A DNA stretch of 25,169 nucleotides from an uncultured Actinomycetes bacterium (GTDB taxonomy: Bacteria > Actinomycetota > Acidimicrobiia > IMCC26256 > PALSA-555). Shown here piece after piece: positions 14,364 through 20,909 of this stretch. The translations under genes and the position numbers were made by a program. The stretch lies in the NCBI GenBank assembly GCA_937927875.1, contig CALEYV010000162.1, positions 1 to 25,169 of the forward strand, in the 5' to 3' direction. How positions within the stretch are numbered: position 1 is the stretch's first letter; each line of letters starts with the position of its first letter. The notes below the pieces were generated by a model. The model saw only the letters and a list, made by a program, of their open reading frames with translations. It ran no database searches and was not told where the DNA came from.

Positions 14364-15379
14364 CCGCCACGTGGACGCGGGTGGCGGCGCTCGTCGCGGC
14401 GGTGGGTGCCCTTGGAGGCGCGACGCACGCCAGTGGCGCGGCGCCGGCGGCGCCTTCGCTGACCTGGTCGCCGACGGCGAGCGTCGCGACGGTGATCGAC
14501 GTCGCCGGTCCGCGCCGCGACAGCGCCTTCGTGGTCGCGACCGCGGGGCGGCTCTCCCTCCTCGCGCCGGACGGCCGCGTGACCCCCTTCGCCCGCGGCC
14601 GCGGCGGATATCGCACCGCGCTCAATACCGAGCCGTACGTCGCGATTACGCCGGACCAGCCGCTCGACGGCGCCGACTGCGCCTTCCACCAGGACGAGGT
14701 CTACGCCCTCGAGCCCGCCGCGCACCCGAGCGTCGTCGTCGTCGACGCCCAGGGTCGGGCCCGCCACGCGGTGAGCCTCCCGGCGGGCGACGCGCTGACC
14801 GGGATCACCTTCGACGCCGTTGGCACCTTCGGCCACCGCGTCCTCGTCACGGCCCGGGCCAAGCGGGGCACCGCCGTGTTCGCCATCGACTGCGACGGGC
14901 AGGTGCGCGTCATCACCCAGACCGGACCGCGGGTCGAGGGCGGCCTCGCCGTCGCGCCGTCGACGTTCGGCCGCTTCGCCGGTGACCTCATCGCCGCCGA
15001 CGAGCTGAGCGGGCCGATCGTCGCCTTCGACGCCGCCGGCGGCGCCCAGACCGTGGCCGTCTCGGGCCTCCCGACCGGCGGTGACATCGGCGTCGAGAGC
15101 GCCGGCTTCGTGCCGCCCGACTTCGGCCCGACCGGTTCCGTCCTCGTGGCCGACCGCCACACGCCCCACAACGCGCACCCCGGCACGGACCACGTGCTGC
15201 GCATCGCCGGCGACCTGCTCCTGGCGGCCGGCGTGCAACCCGGGGACCTGATCGTGGTCACCGAAGGCGGTGCCGAGACGGTGGCCGTCCGCTGCGGCAC
15301 CACCTGCAGCGTCCGGCCGGTCGCGGCCGGCCCGGTCGTCAGCCACGTCGAGGGCCACGTCTCGTTCGTCGACCGCTGA
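14360..15379 (+). CDS. Secreted protein of unknown function, beta-propeller-like
   Basis: A 339-residue protein with a clear export signal: TATWTRVAALVAAVGALGG, cleaved near ASGAA. The rest is rich in short beta-strand-turn units (SLLAPDGRVTPFARG, VVVDAQGRARHAVSLP, VFAIDCDGQVRVIT, IVAFDAAGGAQTVAVSG), a spacing that suggests a propeller, possibly SMP-30- or NHL-like. Cysteines occur in GADCAF, AIDCDG and RCGTTC, fitting an extracellular, disulfide-bonded protein. No catalytic motif was recognised. The GTG start overlaps the stop of the hydroxyacid oxidase (GTGA), so a cytoplasmic oxidase and an exported protein are made from one message. The reason is unclear. Confidence 0.82.
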   Translation: MTATWTRVAALVAAVGALGGATHASGAAPAAPSLTWSPTASVATVIDVAGPRRDSAFVVATAGRLSLLAPDGRVTPFARGRGGYRTALNTEPYVAITPDQPLDGADCAFHQDEVYALEPAAHPSVVVVDAQGRARHAVSLPAGDALTGITFDAVGTFGHRVLVTARAKRGTAVFAIDCDGQVRVITQTGPRVEGGLAVAPSTFGRFAGDLIAADELSGPIVAFDAAGGAQTVAVSGLPTGGDIGVESAGFVPPDFGPTGSVLVADRHTPHNAHPGTDHVLRIAGDLLLAAGVQPGDLIVVTEGGAETVAVRCGTTCSVRPVAAGPVVSHVEGHVSFVDR

Positions 15380-15418
15380 CCAGCCGCGCCGATCGGGCCG
15401 GCGCCGGCGGCGCGGACC

Positions 15419-15424
15419 TAGCGT
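15419..15424 (+). promoter_or_regulatory. -10 element of the PPOX-fold gene
   Basis: TAGCGT, 7 nt before the ATG at 15432, with no ribosome site; leaderless arrangement. It lies in the 52-base gap after the secreted-protein gene, so the PPOX gene has its own promoter. Confidence 0.55.
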
Positions 15425-15431
15425 CGGCTGC

Positions 15432-15869
15432 ATGAGCCTGGCGATGACGAAGGCCGAGCGGGAGGCGTTCCTCGCCGGCGTCCACGTCGGTGTGCTGGCG
15501 GTGGCCGACGCCCGTCGGGCGCCGCTGACCGTCCCGGTCTGGTACTCGTACGACCCGGGCGGGCTGGTGTCGATCATCACCGGCCGCTCGTCACGCAAGG
15601 CGGCCCGCATCGAGGCCGAGCAGCGGATCAGCCTCTGCGCCCAGACCGAGACCGCGCCGTACCAGTACGTGAGTGTTGAGGGGCCGGTCGTGCAGGTGGA
15701 CAGCACGGTCGACGCGGCTGAGCGCCAAGCGGTCGCCTACCGGTATCTCGGGAAGGAGCTCGGCGACCTCTACCTCGAGGCGACGCAAGCCGACGCGGCC
15801 GAGAACATCGCGGTGCGGATGCGACCCGAGCACTGGCTCACCGTCGACTACGGGAAGCAGTTCGGCTGA
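15432..15869 (+). CDS. Pyridoxamine 5'-phosphate oxidase-like (PPOX-fold) FMN/F420-binding protein
   Basis: A 145-residue split-beta-barrel protein. The order of features matches the PPOX class: N-terminal helix KAEREAFLAG, strand HVGVLAVADARRAPLTVPVW with the usual R-x-P-x-x-x-P-V-W-Y end, ITGRSSRKAARIEAE, RISLCAQTE, and YVSVEGPVVQVD. In actinobacteria this type usually binds FMN or the deazaflavin F420 and reduces quinones, biliverdin or xenobiotics. True PNPOx activity is unlikely, because the protein is short and lacks the PNPOx C-terminal region. Cofactor choice cannot be decided from sequence alone. Cytoplasmic; single gene facing the convergent SDR. Confidence 0.87.
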   Translation: MSLAMTKAEREAFLAGVHVGVLAVADARRAPLTVPVWYSYDPGGLVSIITGRSSRKAARIEAEQRISLCAQTETAPYQYVSVEGPVVQVDSTVDAAERQAVAYRYLGKELGDLYLEATQADAAENIAVRMRPEHWLTVDYGKQFG

Positions 15870-15891
15870 TCCGCGACCACCTCGGGGACGG

Positions 15892-16668
15892 TCAGTGCGG
15901 GATCTCGCCCGCGTTCACGAGGATCGACTGGGCGGTCACCATCCGCGCCCGGTCCGACGCGAAGAAGGCGACGACCTCGGCCACGTCCTCGTCGGCCGGG
16001 ATCTCGCCCAGCGGCATGTTCTTCGTGATGCCGCCGATGACCTCCTCCCGGTCGAGGCCCTGGGACGTCGCCATCATGTCGACGTAGCCCTCCACCGGCG
16101 GACCCCACATCCACGACGGCACGACGGTGTTCACGCGGATCTTGTAGGGGCCGAGCTCCTTGGCCAGGTAGTACATCGCCGACGTCAGCGCGCCCTTCGA
16201 CGACGCGTACGCCATCTGCATGAGCTGGGGCCAGTACATCGACTGCGACCCGATGAACACGATCGCGCCGCCCCGCTGCTTGAGGTGCGGGATGGCGGCA
16301 TCGCAGAGCCGGAGCGTCCCGAACACGTTGGTGTCGAAGGTTCGCCGCCACTCGTCGAAGTCGGCGCCCTCGAGTCCGCCGAAGACGGTGTCGAGCGCGG
16401 CGCAGTTCACGACCGAGTCGAGGCGCCCGAACCGCTCCACCGCCGCTTCGACCAGCGCCGAGCAGGCGGCCGGGTCGGTGATGTCGGTGCGCCGCCAACC
16501 GACCCGCTCGCCCGAGGGATCGATCTCGGTCGCGGCGGCCTTGAGGTTCTCCTCCCGGCGAGCGCCGAGCATCACCGAGGCGCCCTCGCGGGCCGCCACC
16601 GCCGCGATCTCCTTGCCCAGCCCCGGGCCGACCCCCGACACCACCATCGTCGTTCCCTCGAGCAGCAC
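15892..16668 (-). CDS. Short-chain dehydrogenase/reductase (classical SDR)
   Basis: A 258-residue Rossmann-fold oxidoreductase. The cofactor loop is SGVGPGLGKEIA (residues 11-22), the NNAG position reads NCAA (88-91), and the catalytic triad is S141 or S143 with Y154 and K158 (AYASSKG). NTVVPSWMWGPP and the final strand SILVNAGEIPH complete the fold. Residues 36-39 (ARRE) are basic, which hints at NADP(H) preference. It would interconvert an alcohol and a ketone; the substrate is unknown, though steroid- or hydroxyacyl-type SDRs look similar. The GTG start at 16668 is fixed by AGGAGG at 16674-16679 with 5-nt spacing; the nearby ATG at 16673 is out of frame. Confidence 0.91.
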   Translation of the reverse strand: MLLEGTTMVVSGVGPGLGKEIAAVAAREGASVMLGARREENLKAAATEIDPSGERVGWRRTDITDPAACSALVEAAVERFGRLDSVVNCAALDTVFGGLEGADFDEWRRTFDTNVFGTLRLCDAAIPHLKQRGGAIVFIGSQSMYWPQLMQMAYASSKGALTSAMYYLAKELGPYKIRVNTVVPSWMWGPPVEGYVDMMATSQGLDREEVIGGITKNMPLGEIPADEDVAEVVAFFASDRARMVTAQSILVNAGEIPH

Positions 16669-16705
16669 CGCATCCTCCTCGCCGCCGGGTCGGCATTGTG
16701 GCCCG

Positions 16706-16727
16706 GCGCCGACGCCGCCGTCGGCGC
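16706..16727 (-). terminator. Strong hairpin after the small membrane-protein gene
   Basis: GCGCCGAC (16706-16713) and GTCGGCGC (16720-16727) form a perfect 8-bp stem with a 6-nt loop, about 40 bases past the stop of the 16768-16962 gene. It would separate that gene from the SDR downstream. No T-run. Confidence 0.4.
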
Positions 16728-16767
16728 TGCCCGGGCTCGGGCCGCCCGGGGCGACGCGGCCCGCCGG

Positions 16768-16962
16768 TCAGGAGACGGCGAGGGCGTGCCAGAAGGTGGG
16801 GAACGCGTACGCGGCCAGGCCGAGGCCGATCAGCGCGAGACCGGGCGGGTTCGTGAGCCTCGTGACGACGCCGGAGAGGGCGGCGAGGATGAAGGCGCCG
16901 ACTGCGATGCCGTAGCAGACGGCTTGGGCGGTGAGCGACAGATCGTGGACCGCGAGCACCAT
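16768..16962 (-). CDS. Small two-helix membrane protein
   Basis: A 64-residue protein. After MVLAVHDLSLTAQAV come two hydrophobic stretches, YGIAVGAFILAALSGVV and GLALIGLGLAAYAFPTFWHA, joined by the short polar turn TRLTNPPG. It is probably an integral membrane protein with both ends on one side. The ATG at 16962 is preceded by AAGGAG at 16974-16979, 11 nt away, which is long. An in-frame GTG at 17013 would add 17 polar residues and is less likely. I do not recognise the family. It lies 85 bases downstream of the ABC1-kinase remnant on the same strand. Confidence 0.7.
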   Translation of the reverse strand: MVLAVHDLSLTAQAVCYGIAVGAFILAALSGVVTRLTNPPGLALIGLGLAAYAFPTFWHALAVS

Positions 16963-17047
16963 GGTTTGACCGTCTCCTTCCCGATTGACCGTGTTGCGGG
17001 GCGTTGTACCCACTCGCGGCGCGCTTTAGCCCTCGGCGGCGGTGGGC

Positions 17048-17432
17048 TCAGTTGACGCCGTCGCGCAGGACCGCCACCAGGACCCGCACGATCAGGACGG
17101 TGGAGCAGAAGCGCGAAGTAGCCGAAGAAGCGGAACAGCGACGGGTCGCCGGTGAACGGGGGCCCGCCCGGGATGGCGACGAGCGCGACGCCGGCACTGC
17201 CGACGGCCGCGCCGAGGACCGCCAGCACCACCCGGTTCACGAGCCGGGTCACGCCGATCACGTCGCGGGCGTCGAAGAGGAGGCTGACGCGGAGGCGGAG
17301 CCCGTCCCGCTCGGTCGGGGCGACGATGCGGTCGAGCCGGCGGGGGGATGCGTCGCCGGGTGGGAGCAGTGAGGATGACCGGGGAGCGGCCGGCCGTGAC
17401 GGAGGCCCGCCGCCTCGCCACCGAAGGGTCAT
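17048..17432 (-). pseudogene. C-terminal remnant of an ABC1/AarF (UbiB) family kinase, frameshifted
   Basis: On the minus strand the frame from about 17350 reads PRRLDRIVAPTERDGLRLRV, then VTRLVNRVVLAVLGAAVG and FRFFGYFALLL. The next frame continues STVLIVRVLVAVLRDGVN and a TGA at 17050-17048. Together these match the two C-terminal membrane helices and the RVLVAxLRDGxN ending of actinobacterial AarF/ABC1 proteins. The frames join around 17100-17115, requiring a 1-nt insertion or 2-nt deletion. The kinase domain is absent: upstream of about 17350 only a short unrelated stretch from an ATG at 17432 remains, and a divergent esterase gene starts at 17442. A decayed relic is the simplest reading; a base-calling error could explain the frameshift but not the missing kinase domain. 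Confidence 0.72.
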
Positions 17433-17441
17433 GATGGAGCG

Positions 17442-18365
17442 GTGGAGGGGGGACGGGCGCGCTGGGGGCGAGTGGCGTTCGGCACCGTCGCCGCGCTCGG
17501 CCTCGTCGTCGGCAGCGGGTGGACGACGCCCGGCACCGCGGCGGCGATCCAGAGCTACGTCGCGCTCGGCGACTCGTACACCGCGGGGCCGCTGATCCCG
17601 CAGCAGCAGCCGAACCCGCTCGGCTGCCTGCGCTCCGACCACAACTACCCGAGCTACATCGCGGCCGACCTCAGCGTGGCGACCTTCCGCGACGCCAGCT
17701 GCAGCGGCGCGAGCACCGGCAACATGACCGCGCCCCAGAACGTGAGCCCGGGCCCGAACCCGCCCCAGTTCGACCGCCTCGACGCGCTGACCCAGGTCGT
17801 CACCGTCCAGATCGGCGGCAACGACATCGGCTTCGAGGAGATCGCGACGACCTGCGCGACCGGCAACCCGAACGGGACCCCGTGCCAGGACCACTACGTC
17901 GTCGGTGGCGACGACACGATCAGCGACCGCATCAACGCCACCGCGCCCAAGGTCGCGAACATTCTCCAGGGGATCCACGCCCGGTCGCCGAACGCGCTGA
18001 TCGTCGTCGTCGCCTACCTCGCCATCCTCCCCGAGACCGGTCCGGGGTGCTGGCCCCAGATGCCGTTCGCGTACGCCGACGTCCCCTACCTCCGGGCCAA
18101 GGAGCACCAGCTCAACGCGATGCTCGCCCAGCAGGCGGCCGCCAACGGCGCCCACTTCGTCGACGCGTACACGCCGAGCATCGGCCACGACGCCTGCCAG
18201 CCGCCGTGCCTCCGCTGGGTCGAGCCGGCGTCGCCGAGCGCGCCGGCGGCGCCGCTGCACCCGAACGTGCACGGGATGGAGGCCACCGCCGACGTCGCGC
18301 TCGGCCTCCCGCTGCCACCCGACCCGCCCTGCCCGGTGCTGGCCGTCGCCCGCTTCACGGCCTGA
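17442..18365 (+). CDS. Secreted SGNH/GDSL-type esterase or lipase
   Basis: A 307-residue exported hydrolase resembling Streptomyces SGNH lipases. The signal spans about residues 1-35 (RWGRVAFGTVAALGLVVGSG, then AAA). Block I is ALGDSYTAG with nucleophile S45. Block III is QIGGNDIGF with N127 for the oxyanion hole. The final block LHPNVHG carries the catalytic His, H273. Cysteines at GCLRS, ASCSGAS, TTCATG, TPCQDH, GCWPQ and DACQPPC fit the three disulfides of the Streptomyces enzymes. It should cleave esters of lipids or acylated glycans outside the cell. GTG at 17442 gives a basic n-region, though its ribosome site is poor; the in-frame GTG at 17472 is an alternative. It faces the convergent GNAT gene with a 4-base gap. 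Confidence 0.9.
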   Translation: MEGGRARWGRVAFGTVAALGLVVGSGWTTPGTAAAIQSYVALGDSYTAGPLIPQQQPNPLGCLRSDHNYPSYIAADLSVATFRDASCSGASTGNMTAPQNVSPGPNPPQFDRLDALTQVVTVQIGGNDIGFEEIATTCATGNPNGTPCQDHYVVGGDDTISDRINATAPKVANILQGIHARSPNALIVVVAYLAILPETGPGCWPQMPFAYADVPYLRAKEHQLNAMLAQQAAANGAHFVDAYTPSIGHDACQPPCLRWVEPASPSAPAAPLHPNVHGMEATADVALGLPLPPDPPCPVLAVARFTA

Positions 18366-18369
18366 GCGA

Positions 18370-19002
18370 TCAGCCGCTCGCGCCGGCGTCCTCGCTCGGC
18401 GGCGCGGGCTCGCGCCACATGAGCCACAGCCGCGGCCCGTCGGGCAGGTCGATGGTCTCGGTGACCTCGTAGCCGTGCCGCTCGTAGAAGGGGACGTTCG
18501 CCTCCTTCGACGACTCGAGGTAGCTCGGCCAGCCCTCGGCGTCGCAGCGGGCGAGCTGGTCGGCGAGGAGGGCCGAGCCGAGCCCCTGGCCCTGGTGGTC
18601 GGGGTCGGTGCCGAGCGTCGCCAGGTACCAGTGGAGCGGCTCGCGCGGGTGGTGCTTGTCGATCTGCTGGTAGGCGGCGACGCGGGTCCCCAGGTGACGC
18701 CACGAGATGCTGCGGAGGAACGTCGGCGCCATCCGCAGCTGGTCCATCGCGCCGAAGCGCCACTTCCCTGGCGGGAGCCAGATCGCGCCCGCGGTGAGGC
18801 CGTCGGTGGCGCGGATCTTGCCGTCCCGGCCGAACGGCCCGCCCAGCTCGACGTCCCGGAAGAACTGCAGGATCCGAGCGGCTCGCTTCCTGGGGTTCGG
18901 GAGGAACCACGCCATGACTGGGTCGTCGTCGAAGGCCCGCGCGAAGGTCCGGGCCAGCTCGGGGAACTCCGAGCGCTCGACCGTCCGGACCGCCGCTGCC
19001 AC
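18370..19002 (-). CDS. GNAT-family N-acetyltransferase
   Basis: About 210 residues with a GNAT fold. N-terminal VRTVERSEFPELARTFARAF and DDPVMAWFLPNP are followed by the central strand LHWYLATLGTDPDHQGQGLG, whose QGQGLGSALL forms the acetyl-CoA pyrophosphate loop. FYERHGYEVTETIDLPDGP is the usual C-terminal motif. It would acetylate an amine on a small molecule or protein; the acceptor is unknown. The GTG at 19002 was chosen because TACGAT (19015-19010, minus strand) lies 7 nt before it as a leaderless -10. The ATG at 19011 would overlap that element and add only three residues. It is divergent from the amidohydrolase gene. Confidence 0.89.
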   Translation of the reverse strand: MAAAVRTVERSEFPELARTFARAFDDDPVMAWFLPNPRKRAARILQFFRDVELGGPFGRDGKIRATDGLTAGAIWLPPGKWRFGAMDQLRMAPTFLRSISWRHLGTRVAAYQQIDKHHPREPLHWYLATLGTDPDHQGQGLGSALLADQLARCDAEGWPSYLESSKEANVPFYERHGYEVTETIDLPDGPRLWLMWREPAPPSEDAGASG

Positions 19003-19009
19003 GCCGCGC

Positions 19010-19015
19010 ATCGTA
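19010..19015 (-). promoter_or_regulatory. -10 element of the GNAT gene
   Basis: TACGAT on the minus strand, 7 nt before the GTG at 19002. It overlaps an alternative ATG at 19011, which argues against that ATG as the start. Confidence 0.45.
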
Positions 19016-19117
19016 ACGGCGGGGGTCCGGGGGACCGGTCGAACGCCCGGCGGTACGCTCGACCCCCCAGCGCGTGGCCGCGGCGCGGCGCGGTCACGCC
19101 GAGACGTGCGGAGCGCC

Positions 19118-20326
19118 ATGCCGTACAGCAGCGGCCGCGTCGTCCACGACGCCGACGCGCACCTCATGGAGACGCCGAGCTGGCTGCGTGACCATGCCGA
19201 CCCGGCCTTGCGTGACCGCATCCCGCCGCTGCGCTACCCGGGCGGCAACGAGCTGCGCCAGACCGGCGACCCGACCGAGCAGCAGCGCGACCTCGACGCC
19301 GCCTTCGAGCGCCTCGCGCGCCGGCATGCGTCGGCCGAGTACCGGGCCGACGAGGAAGCCGAGATCATGGCGCGCAAGAACTTCGCCGCCACCGGCTCGT
19401 TCGTCGCCGAGGACCGGCCCCGGGCCCTCGACCTGCTCGGCTTCTCGAGCCAGCTGGTGTTCAACACCTTCCACAACCGGCGCCTCCGGGACTGGGAGCA
19501 CGGCGACGACCTCGAGCTCGCCGACGGGGTCGCCCGCGCCCACAACCGGGGCATGGTCGAGTTCTGCGCCGTGGACCCTCGTCTGCTCCCCACCTGCTAC
19601 GTGCCGCTGGCCGACTTCGACCGGGCCGCGGCGATGGCCCGGGAGGCGGTCGAGCTGGGCGCGGCCGCGCTGCTGGTGGCGTCGGGCTGCCCGCGCCGAC
19701 ACTCGCCGAGCCACGTCCGGCTCGACCCGGTGTGGGCGATCGCCCAGGAGGCCGAGATCCCGGTCGTCTTCCACGTCGGTGGCACCGGCGACCTGATCGA
19801 GCCCGGCTACTTCCAGAACGGCCTGCCCGTCCCGCCCGACTTCCACGGGGGCGAGGAGAACTTCCGCTCCGTCGACTACATGGGCATCCCGCACCCGCCC
19901 ATGCAGACGCTGGCCACGATGATCTTCGACGGCGTGCTCGACCGGTTCCCGACCCTTCGCATCGGCGTCATCGAGCAGGGCGCGATCTGGGTGCCGTCGT
20001 GGCTGCGCCAGATGGAGGCCGCCTTCGACGCCTTCGAGCGCCATGAGGAGCGGCTGCGCCGGCTCTCGCTGCGGCCGACCGAGTACGCGCGGCGACAGAT
20101 CCGGGTGACGCCGTACCCGACCGACGACGTGGGCTGGATCATCGAGAACTCGGCGCCGGAGATCTGCATGTTCTCGTCCGACTACCCGCACGTCGAAGGT
20201 GGCCGGCGGCCGTTGGAGCGCTTCGAGGCGTCGCTCGGCGACGCCGACGAGTCGATCCGCCGCCGCTTCTACTGCGACAACTTCCGCGACCTCATGGGGT
20301 CCGCCGCCACGGCCCTGGCCGCCTGA
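19118..20326 (+). CDS. Amidohydrolase family protein (amidohydrolase_2 type)
   Basis: A 402-residue TIM-barrel protein of the ACMSD/gamma-resorcylate-decarboxylase-like amidohydrolase group. It starts with the metal motif HDADAHLME. Further marks are GFSSQLVFNTF, VDPRLLPTCYVPLADFD, the barrel His in PVVFHVGG, and the C-terminal FSSDYPHVEGGRRPLERFE, whose Asp is the usual metal/catalytic residue. Members decarboxylate or hydrolyse aromatic acids and related compounds, usually with a divalent metal. A long insertion holds HPPMQTLATMIFDGVLDRFP, common in the actinobacterial branch. The ATG has GGAG at 19110-19113 as ribosome site. The substrate is unknown; the catabolic neighbourhood favours aromatic degradation. 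Confidence 0.9.
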   Translation: MPYSSGRVVHDADAHLMETPSWLRDHADPALRDRIPPLRYPGGNELRQTGDPTEQQRDLDAAFERLARRHASAEYRADEEAEIMARKNFAATGSFVAEDRPRALDLLGFSSQLVFNTFHNRRLRDWEHGDDLELADGVARAHNRGMVEFCAVDPRLLPTCYVPLADFDRAAAMAREAVELGAAALLVASGCPRRHSPSHVRLDPVWAIAQEAEIPVVFHVGGTGDLIEPGYFQNGLPVPPDFHGGEENFRSVDYMGIPHPPMQTLATMIFDGVLDRFPTLRIGVIEQGAIWVPSWLRQMEAAFDAFERHEERLRRLSLRPTEYARRQIRVTPYPTDDVGWIIENSAPEICMFSSDYPHVEGGRRPLERFEASLGDADESIRRRFYCDNFRDLMGSAATALAA

Positions 20327-20344
20327 ACCGCCCGCGCTCAGGCC

Positions 20345-20375
20345 CGCGCCGCCGCGCCGCCGCGCCGCCGCGCCG
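20345..20375. repeat. 8-bp tandem repeat, nearly four copies
   Basis: The unit CGCGCCGC repeats three full times plus seven bases, just after the amidohydrolase stop. It is a short, pure GC microsatellite and could vary in length by slippage. It lies in the 88-base gap before the next small gene. Confidence 0.7.
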
Positions 20376-20414
20376 TTCCGGGCCTGGACCCCGGCGCTGT
20401 GGTGGAGTGGTCAG

Positions 20415-20672
20415 GTGCGCCCCAGCGTGGAGGTCCTCGCGGGCCAGCTCGGCTACCTGTTCGACGAGCAGCCGGAGCTGCGGTCGGCGTCGGCCGAGCA
20501 GCTGACGGCCCGGCTGAACCACGACGACCGCTTCGCCCGGGCCCGCTCGAAGTACCCGATGGCGACCGACGCCGAGATCGCCGAGCGGGCGGGCGAGTTC
20601 GAGGACCGGATCACCGCCGCCGACGTGCAGGCTGCGCTGGCCCGGGTCCGGGCCGACCCCTTCCGGGACTGA
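20415..20672 (+). CDS. Short protein of unknown function
   Basis: An 85-residue, charged, helix-rich protein without a signal or membrane segment. It starts VRPSVEVLAGQLGYLFDEQP and ends DVQAALARVRADPFRD. The middle, HDDRFARARSKYPMATDAEI, could be a short helix-turn-helix-like or small-domain arrangement, but no known domain was recognised. The GTG at 20415 has GGAG at 20404-20407, 7 nt upstream. The amino acid make-up is that of a real protein, with few of the Arg/Pro/Ser runs seen in shadow frames. It is followed by hairpins that may terminate it, and lies between the amidohydrolase and the c-di-GMP gene. Confidence 0.6.
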   Translation: MRPSVEVLAGQLGYLFDEQPELRSASAEQLTARLNHDDRFARARSKYPMATDAEIAERAGEFEDRITAADVQAALARVRADPFRD

Positions 20673-20676
20673 GCCC

Positions 20677-20717
20677 GGCCCCATCTCGGGGCCCTCGCCC
20701 GCCCCGAATCCTCGGGG
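20677..20717 (+). terminator. Two hairpins after the 20415-20672 gene
   Basis: GGCCCC (20677-20682) pairs with GGGGCC (20688-20693), and CCCCGA (20702-20707) pairs with TCGGGG (20712-20717). Both have 4-5 nt loops and follow the stop by a few bases. They separate the small gene from the c-di-GMP promoter. No T-tract. Confidence 0.42.
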
Positions 20718-20735
20718 TCGGCCCGCTCAAGGTCC

Positions 20736-20785
20736 CGAAATGCCGCGAAACACTTGACGAAACTCGCGAAGCGCGCGAATACGAC
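20736..20785 (+). promoter_or_regulatory. Promoter region of the c-di-GMP gene with phased CGAA repeats
   Basis: TTGACG at 20754-20759 is a good -35 hexamer. The -10 is less clear: AATACG at 20778-20783 gives an 18-base spacer. Across the region, CGAA(A) occurs five times, starting at 20736, 20746, 20758, 20767 and 20776. That is 9-12 bases apart, close to one helical turn. An activator or repressor could bind along one face of the DNA. Confidence 0.45.
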
Positions 20786-20805
20786 TACATGCGGTGGCCG
20801 AGAAG

Positions 20806-20902
20806 GCCTCCAGGGTGGGCCCGGATCGTCCGAAATCCACAGGGGACGATCCTGGGAGGCGCTGGCGTGCAGGGGTGGAAGCCCGTCCGCCGAGGGCGGG
20901 GG
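20806..20902 (+). other. Structured 5' leader of the c-di-GMP gene
   Basis: A two-part stem forms from GCCTCC (20806-20811) with GGAGGC (20855-20860) and GGATCGTCC (20823-20831) with GGACGATCC (20844-20852), capped by a 12-nt A-containing loop. A second hairpin, CCGCC/GGCGG with flanking CCC/GGG at about 20881-20902, ends just before the ATG at 20910 and could hide the ribosome site. It does not match the conserved core of c-di-GMP-I (GEMM) riboswitches. A cis-regulatory RNA is inferred. Confidence 0.42.
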
Positions 20903-20909
20903 TTCGACG

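Noticed and set aside
19074..19117. GTG at about 19076 as a leaderless start for the amidohydrolase
   Set aside because: It is out of frame with the gene; the ATG at 19118 has a ribosome site and follows directly with the metal-binding motif.
20833..20850. CACAGGG in the leader, recalling the c-di-GMP-I riboswitch core
   Set aside because: The required downstream conserved segment (GCAAAGC-type receptor and the closing stems) is absent, so it is not called a GEMM riboswitch.
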